Assembly: GCA_021648745.1 (NCBI GenBank)
Contig: JAKISE010000064.1
Span: 1 to 19,191 of the forward strand
Source of the DNA: Cyclobacteriaceae bacterium
GTDB taxonomy: Bacteria; Bacteroidota; Bacteroidia; Cytophagales; Cyclobacteriaceae
Direction of reading: 5' to 3'
DNA: 19,191 nucleotides
The translations under genes were made by a program, and so were the position numbers. Under the pieces are notes generated by a model. It searched no databases. It saw only the letters and a program-made list of their open reading frames with translations, and was not told the origin of the DNA. Shown here piece after piece: positions 15,163 to 19,191 of the stretch. How positions within the stretch are numbered: the stretch's first letter is position 1; every line of letters starts with the position of its first letter.

Positions 15163-17265
15163 ATGAAGAGAATTGTAATTTTAATATTTATAGTTTCAGT
15201 CATCGGTTTAGTTTGGGTTGGAAATAATTTTTACCAAACAAGCCAATTCATAAAAAACCAGAGTGAAACACTTAGCAAAAAAGCTTGTTTTAACGTTATA
15301 AACCAGTTAGACTCTATTTCAAAAATCGAGTATGATAACATAAAAAATTTAGCAGATACGTTAAGTAATTCATCGTTTTCAGAAGAGCAACTAGTAGAAT
15401 TTATAATTGATGAAGGTAAAAGAAATAAGAACTTATTGGGTTTTACGGTTGCTTATCTGCCAAATAAATTTGCAGGCAAAAAAGGGCTGTACGCCCCGTT
15501 TTATGATTTAAAAACAAACGAGCTTGTTAATATTGCTGATGTTTATGATTACACAAACCCTGAATTAGAAACCTCTGTTTGGTTTACAAACGGTATAGAT
15601 GCCACAAAGCCAGTTTTAACCAAACCTTATTTTGGAGAAGCAGCTCAAGAAATTGTAGTTGACTTTGCCCTTCCGTTCTATTCAGATAGCACCAAAAGAG
15701 AGAAAGTAGGGGTTATCTCTATTACTATATCGCTTGATAATTTTACTGAGTTGATAAACGCGCTCGTTTTAGGCAACACTGGTTATGCGTTTACTTACGA
15801 TGATTTTGGAAATTTTATTACCCACCCCAATCGAGATTTTATCCTTCATAAAAATCTGAACACTTTAGAAGGAGACAGAAAAATTGATAAATTAGTAAAC
15901 GACCTTATCATAAAGGAAGAAGGGTTTGTAAAATACCGAAGCCTTTACACACAAGTGCCCTCCGTTGTTTATTTTGCTCGAAGTAAAATTTCTCGATGGA
16001 AAGTGGCTGTTGTTTTTAGCCAATCTGATATCTCTGGCGACCCCAAGGTTCTGAAGCAAAATATGATACAATTAGGGGGTGCAGTTAGCTTCTTTTTATT
16101 TTTATTATGTACACTACTTTTTAAGTGGTATCAGTTAGAAACCAGAAAGTTGTGGCTAGCTAGCTTTTTTATATCTACGCTGTTTGTATCAAATATTGCT
16201 GTTGTATGGCTAATGCATTTAGATTTTGACTTTTCTGAAGAGCTATCAAACACCACCCGAGTGTATGATACCAATGAACTTCATAGCTATATAAATAAAA
16301 AAGATCAAGACCAGCATAAACTTGGGCATAAGGAGTATCTGAAAATCCCAACAGGTATTTTTATAGAAGAACTTGAAGTAAGTGAATCTTACGATATGAG
16401 CATAAGTGGTAAGGTGTGGCAGAAATGGCCGGCCGACCGAGATTTAAAAGACAAGGTTGGTTTCCACTTTATCCAATCAGCACCTTATGGTCGGTCTGTT
16501 AAAGTAACACTGCTTTCCAAAGATAAATTAGAAAATGGTTCATTGCTATATACCTGGCAATTTGATGCTACCTTAAAAATATATTTCGATTATGCTCAGT
16601 ATCCCCTTGATCAGCACTATATCGACATTAAGCTACTTTATCCTGATTTAACAGATGATATTATGCTTATCCCCGATTTGGACAGTTATGAAGTACTCAA
16701 CCCTTCTGCCAAGCCCGGCCTTAGCGATGTCTTATTTTTACCTAAACATAGAATTATTGCCTCTTATTTTTCATTTGCCAGTATGGATATGAAAACTTTT
16801 TTTGGAAGAGACCGAAGAAATGGAGTGACGGAGTACCAGCTTTTAGAATATAATATTGTTATAAAAAGAAGATTTATTACACCATTTGTGTCATTTATAA
16901 TACCCGCAGCTTTGGGTGCGGCCTTAATTTTCTTTCTATTATACAGCCTTACAAAAGATAAAGATGACACCTCTGGAGTTACCGTAATGGGTGTAGTACA
17001 AGGCATGGTAGGCCTATTTTTTAGTTTATTATTGGCACATATTACCATCCGAAATCGAATTGCATCGCCAGATGTAACCTATATGGAAACCTTTTACTTT
17101 GCTGTTTATATTATTATAATTTTGCTCATTGTTGATGTAGTATTGTTCTCGAAAAATAGAAATATTAAGTTTATACAGTATAAAGACAACCTTATAGTAA
17201 AGCTAGCTTTTTGGCCTGTTTGGTTGGGTGTATTACATATTTTAACACTTATTAAATTTTACTAA
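15163..17265 (+). CDS. Cache-sensor pentameric ligand-gated ion channel (pLGIC) fusion
   Basis: The 700 residues form two modules. Module 1: a TM helix (4-22) and a periplasmic double-Cache-like sensor (about 30-295; VWFTNGIDATKPVLTKPYFG, VVDFALPFYSD, KVGVISITISLDNFTELI, GNTGYAFTYDDFGNFITHP), then a TM hairpin (302-322, 329-351) that returns the chain to the periplasm. Module 2: a beta-sandwich (about 395-570) with the Pro-loop signature YPLD (480-483) and no Cys-loop cysteines. It reaches M1 through EYNIVIKRRFITPFVSFIIP, with the conserved M1 proline (P581), then M1 571-595, M2 604-630, M3 636-662 and M4 675-697. That is the pLGIC plan, as in bacterial GLIC. It probably assembles as a pentameric inner-membrane channel gated by the Cache ligand. 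The canonical amino-acid dCache motif RxWY is absent. Ligand and ion are unknown. It sits fourth in a five-gene operon. Confidence 0.8.
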   Translation: MKRIVILIFIVSVIGLVWVGNNFYQTSQFIKNQSETLSKKACFNVINQLDSISKIEYDNIKNLADTLSNSSFSEEQLVEFIIDEGKRNKNLLGFTVAYLPNKFAGKKGLYAPFYDLKTNELVNIADVYDYTNPELETSVWFTNGIDATKPVLTKPYFGEAAQEIVVDFALPFYSDSTKREKVGVISITISLDNFTELINALVLGNTGYAFTYDDFGNFITHPNRDFILHKNLNTLEGDRKIDKLVNDLIIKEEGFVKYRSLYTQVPSVVYFARSKISRWKVAVVFSQSDISGDPKVLKQNMIQLGGAVSFFLFLLCTLLFKWYQLETRKLWLASFFISTLFVSNIAVVWLMHLDFDFSEELSNTTRVYDTNELHSYINKKDQDQHKLGHKEYLKIPTGIFIEELEVSESYDMSISGKVWQKWPADRDLKDKVGFHFIQSAPYGRSVKVTLLSKDKLENGSLLYTWQFDATLKIYFDYAQYPLDQHYIDIKLLYPDLTDDIMLIPDLDSYEVLNPSAKPGLSDVLFLPKHRIIASYFSFASMDMKTFFGRDRRNGVTEYQLLEYNIVIKRRFITPFVSFIIPAALGAALIFFLLYSLTKDKDDTSGVTVMGVVQGMVGLFFSLLLAHITIRNRIASPDVTYMETFYFAVYIIIILLIVDVVLFSKNRNIKFIQYKDNLIVKLAFWPVWLGVLHILTLIKFY

Positions 17266-17267
17266 TT

Positions 17268-17729
17268 ATGAAGAAAAAAATAACCTTGAGTTTGGTGGCA
17301 GTATTAGTTGTCATTCAATTTTTTAGAATAGATAAGACTAACCCACCTTCGGATCCTGAAATGAGCCTGTTTGTTGTTGAGCAAGTGCCAGAAAATGTGG
17401 AGTCCATTATTAAAAATTCATGTTTCGATTGTCATTCAAACAATTCGAAATACCCTTGGTACACCAATGTGGCTCCAGTAAGCTGGTGGGTGAAAAGCCA
17501 CATAAACGAAGCAAGGGAAGAACTCAATTTTAACGAGTGGGGTAGCTATTCGGTAAAAAAGAAAATGCACAAACTAGAAGAACTGGAGGAAGAAGTAGGA
17601 GAGGGTGAAATGCCATTGCCTAGTTATTTAATTGCTCATGGAGATGCTAGGTTAACAAAGGAGGAGCAAAAAAGGTTAATAAATTGGGCAAAAGGCCTTA
17701 GAACGGGAGAAAAAATAGAGGAGAAATAG
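17268..17729 (+). CDS. Haem-binding domain protein, membrane-anchored c-type cytochrome-like
   Basis: This 153-residue protein has an N-terminal anchor or signal (about 5-19, ITLSLVAVLVVIQFF) followed by a periplasmic domain. The single covalent haem site CFDCH (52-56) lies in SCFDCHSNNSKYPWYTNVAP. EMPLPSY (114-120) offers Met115 as a likely distal axial ligand. The spacing and the W-W-V-K-x-H-I-N-E-x-R-x-x-L-N-F-N-E-W pattern match the Bacteroidota haem-binding domain family. It probably carries or senses electrons in the periplasm. It starts 2 nt after the channel gene and is followed by an AT-only hairpin, so it closes the operon. Its presence suggests redox or oxygen coupling, but no partner oxidoreductase is visible. 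Confidence 0.9.
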   Translation: MKKKITLSLVAVLVVIQFFRIDKTNPPSDPEMSLFVVEQVPENVESIIKNSCFDCHSNNSKYPWYTNVAPVSWWVKSHINEAREELNFNEWGSYSVKKKMHKLEELEEEVGEGEMPLPSYLIAHGDARLTKEEQKRLINWAKGLRTGEKIEEK

Positions 17730-17756
17730 TATTTAAATTTCTATAAAATTTAAATA
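17730..17756 (+). terminator. AT-only hairpin after the channel operon
   Basis: Arms TATTTAAATTT (17730-17740) and AAATTTAAATA (17746-17756) are perfectly complementary, with loop CTATA. It begins at the base after the haem-protein stop codon. There is no GC-rich stem and no T-run, so it is at best a weak intrinsic terminator or an mRNA 3'-end protector. Confidence 0.45.
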
Positions 17757-17785
17757 GGTAAGTAGCATATACATATCTATTTACT

Positions 17786-17793
17786 TACATTTG
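17786..17793 (+). promoter_or_regulatory. -7 box for the TM2/DUF2752/DUF4870 operon
   Basis: TACATTTG is an exact match to TAnnTTTG. It lies between the hairpin at 17730-17756 and the TM2-protein start at 17880 and would give a leader of about 80 nt. No -33 TTG at the ideal spacing. The leader shows no riboswitch I recognise. Confidence 0.5.
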
Positions 17794-17879
17794 ATTATAG
17801 TGGGCCGAAACCAATTTGCTAAAACGGGGCGAAATCGAAAAGCCTGAGAGTAGAAAAACTTAACCTAAATTAATATATT

Positions 17880-18218
17880 ATGGATGCACAAAAAGTGGAT
17901 ATGTTTATCATGACGAATGGTAAATTTTTCGAAAGCCACCACCTTATTCAAATTAGAGATCGATTAACTGCTATGGATGATAACAGATGGTCTATTTTGC
18001 AAACACTACAATTCAAAGATCCTACTACTAGTTTAATTGTTTCCCTTTTAGCTGGAGGATTTGCAATAGATCGATTTATAATAGGTGATACTGGACTTGG
18101 GATAGCAAAACTTTTAACCTGTGGAGGCTTAGGTGTATGGGTTATTGTGGATTGGTTCCTAATTATGGGTCTTACTCGAGAAAAAAACTTTATTAAAATA
18201 CAACAGGCCCTAGTATAG
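17880..18218 (+). CDS. TM2-domain membrane protein
   Basis: This 112-residue protein has a soluble N-terminal half (1-46, with a helical segment HLIQIRDRLTAMDDNRWSILQ) and a C-terminal TM2 domain. Two membrane helices (about 50-69 and 74-97) carry the family motif: DRFIIG (64-69), then GIAKLLTCGGLGVWVIVDW (74-92). TM2 proteins are small integral membrane proteins of mostly unknown role. The ATG at 17880 follows a candidate promoter and leader. The stop overlaps the GTG start of the next gene by one base (TAGTG). It is the first gene of an overlapping set of membrane genes. Confidence 0.92.
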   Translation: MDAQKVDMFIMTNGKFFESHHLIQIRDRLTAMDDNRWSILQTLQFKDPTTSLIVSLLAGGFAIDRFIIGDTGLGIAKLLTCGGLGVWVIVDWFLIMGLTREKNFIKIQQALV

Positions 18219-18631
18219 TGGCTCTTACCCGTAATAAGTTATATGCTTTTATGGGTGTTGGGTGTGGAGTAGGCGCTACTTGGCTCATTTATAATTATAA
18301 AAGCTATAATCTTAATGATGGCTTAACGCTTTGCCTAGTTAAAAACGTTACAGGTATTCCTTGCCCTTCTTGTGGTTCTACCAGAGCTGTTGAGGCCTTA
18401 ATTCATGGCAATATTATTGAGTCAGTACTGTGGAACCCATTTGGGTTACTATTAACTTCTCTTTTAGTCATTCTTCCTGTTTGGTTATTACTAGACTTAA
18501 GTAGGAGGAGTGATAGTTTGTTTAATTTCTATTTTTGGGTTGAAACAATGTTGAAACAAAAAAAATATGCCATTCCTGCGATTGCTTTAGCTACGGCTAA
18601 TTGGATTTGGAATATTTATAAAGGACTATGA
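18218..18631 (+). CDS. DUF2752 membrane protein
   Basis: This 137-residue small integral membrane protein has an N-terminal helix (about 8-27), the DUF2752 hallmark GIPCPSCGSTRAVEAL (46-61; consensus PCPGCGxTR, here Ser for Gly), a second helix (about 74-93, NPFGLLLTSLLVILPVWLLL) and a short C-terminal helical region with NWIWNIYKGL. The paired cysteines C49 and C52 could bind metal or form a disulfide; function in the family is unknown. The start is GTG at 18218, overlapping the TM2-gene stop. The stop overlaps the next ATG by four bases (ATGA). Coupled translation is likely. Confidence 0.92.
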   Translation: MALTRNKLYAFMGVGCGVGATWLIYNYKSYNLNDGLTLCLVKNVTGIPCPSCGSTRAVEALIHGNIIESVLWNPFGLLLTSLLVILPVWLLLDLSRRSDSLFNFYFWVETMLKQKKYAIPAIALATANWIWNIYKGL

Positions 18632-19080
18632 TTAGTACAAACGCATTCACTTACAAACCAAATGAACATGAAGCTGAGAAAGCATCATCTAGCTATTTAA
18701 TGTCGTTGGTTGCGTTAATGGCAGGCTTGCCTATTCCTATCATTAATTTATTCGCTACTATGTTTTTTTATCTGGCCAACAGAAAAGGAACGTATTATGT
18801 GCGTTGGCATACGACACAGGCTTTACTATCACAATTATCATTGGTATTTATTAATAGTTATGGCTTTTGGTGGACAGTTTCAATCGTATTTGGGTCAGAG
18901 TCTGTTTCTAATAATTATATTTCGTACCTAATAATTGTGCTTATCTTTAACCTTACTGAGTTTGTTGCCACCATTTATTCAGCCGTACAAACACGAAAAG
19001 GCATGCACATACATTGGTGGCTATATGGCGATTTAACAGATATAATATGTAAACCAGGCAATGGACAAAATAATATTTAA
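18628..19080 (+). CDS. DUF4870-like (Tic20-like) membrane protein
   Basis: This 150-residue membrane protein has a polar N-terminus, then helices at about 22-48 (YLMSLVALMAGLPIPIINLF), 64-85, 90-113 and a C-terminal segment. The central YLANRKGTYYVRWHTTQALLSQ is the DUF4870/Tic20-like signature, in which an x-R-x-H-x-x-Q-A motif starts a helix. The family's role is unresolved. The ATG at 18628 overlaps the DUF2752 stop. The end overlaps the next gene's start by 20 nt, in a different frame, so all genes from 17880 onward probably form one transcript. Confidence 0.85.
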   Translation: MISTNAFTYKPNEHEAEKASSSYLMSLVALMAGLPIPIINLFATMFFYLANRKGTYYVRWHTTQALLSQLSLVFINSYGFWWTVSIVFGSESVSNNYISYLIIVLIFNLTEFVATIYSAVQTRKGMHIHWWLYGDLTDIICKPGNGQNNI

Positions 19081-19191
19081 GCTCATAGCGTTAGTAGCAC
19101 TGTTTTTCGCTTCCTTGTGGGCAATCAACCAGGTAGGTTGGATGGAGTTGTTCGGGGTTAAAGAAAACATCTCCACAACTGAGCAAAAAAT
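19061..19191 (+). CDS. Partial membrane-anchored protein, possible M48-family peptidase N-terminus
   Basis: An open frame from the ATG at 19061 runs off the window end after 43 codons. It encodes MDKIIFKLIALVALFFASLW, an N-terminal anchor, followed by AINQVGWMELFGVKENISTTEQK. The x-x-W-x-x-L/I-F-x-V-x-x-x-x-x-x-T-E-x-K pattern after an anchor is what I recall for M48-type metallopeptidases that follow TM2/DUF2752/DUF4870 genes in Bacteroidota. The HExxH zinc site would lie beyond the window, so this is unproven. It overlaps the DUF4870 gene by 20 nt. Confidence 0.6.
   Translation, partial: MDKIIFKLIALVALFFASLWAINQVGWMELFGVKENISTTEQK

Noticed and set aside
15163..17265. Cache protein as a sensor kinase or chemoreceptor
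   Set aside because: No HAMP, kinase, phosphatase or signalling coiled coil follows; instead there is a beta-sandwich and four helices of pLGIC type.
17794..17879. Possible riboswitch in the leader of the TM2 operon
   Set aside because: Only a weak GGC/GCC pairing is visible and no known aptamer consensus is recognised.
1..19191. CRISPR array, tRNA genes, tmRNA, prophage or complete insertion sequence
   Set aside because: No regularly spaced repeats, tRNA cloverleaf signatures, integrase or transposase ORFs were seen; the repeats present are single hairpins or dispersed palindromes.

Overview
The window looks like a chromosomal segment of a Bacteroidota member, probably Cytophagales. The DNA is AT-rich. 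Promoter-like TAnnTTTG boxes (the Bacteroidota -7 element) precede several genes. tamB is divergent from tsaD, and Bacteroidota-type families recur: haem-binding CxxCH domain, DUF2339/DUF3999, and TM2/DUF2752/DUF4870. Small palindromic repeats of a kind I associate with this phylum sit between genes and inside the RNase P RNA. The organism assignment is inferred from gene content and motifs, not from a marker-gene comparison. Three genes (tamB, the FlK-like thioesterase, the NlpC/P60 protein) appear to start at TTG and one (DUF2752) at GTG.

Layout. Minus strand, 74-7629: a sigma-54-activator-type response regulator without a DNA-binding domain; a PIN-domain protein followed 1 nt later by a 53-residue basic/amphipathic protein, resembling a toxin-antitoxin pair; the RNase P RNA gene rnpB, carrying several inserted-looking palindromes; an unrecognised 128-residue protein; and a 1506-residue TamB homologue. 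Plus strand, 7726-10429: a tight cluster of tsaD (tRNA t6A synthesis), an FlK-like hotdog thioesterase, smpB (trans-translation) and a cytoplasmic-looking SH3b + NlpC/P60 peptidase. The region 10430-10892 holds no gene but contains a MITE-like element with 44-nt imperfect terminal inverted repeats.

Plus strand, 10893-17729: five nearly contiguous genes that look like one operon. They encode a DUF2339 polytopic membrane protein, a DUF3999-like periplasmic protein, an outer-membrane beta-barrel, a 700-residue protein joining a periplasmic Cache sensor to a pentameric ligand-gated ion channel (pLGIC), and a small c-type haem protein. A hairpin follows at 17730-17756. The Cache-pLGIC fusion and its envelope operon are the most interesting finding here. 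A plausible model is an envelope system in which a periplasmic small-molecule sensor gates an inner-membrane channel, with an outer-membrane barrel and a redox protein as partners.

Plus strand, 17880 to the end: a second overlapping operon of small membrane proteins (TM2 domain, DUF2752, DUF4870) leading into a truncated membrane-anchored protein, probably the start of an M48-type peptidase. It has its own candidate promoter.
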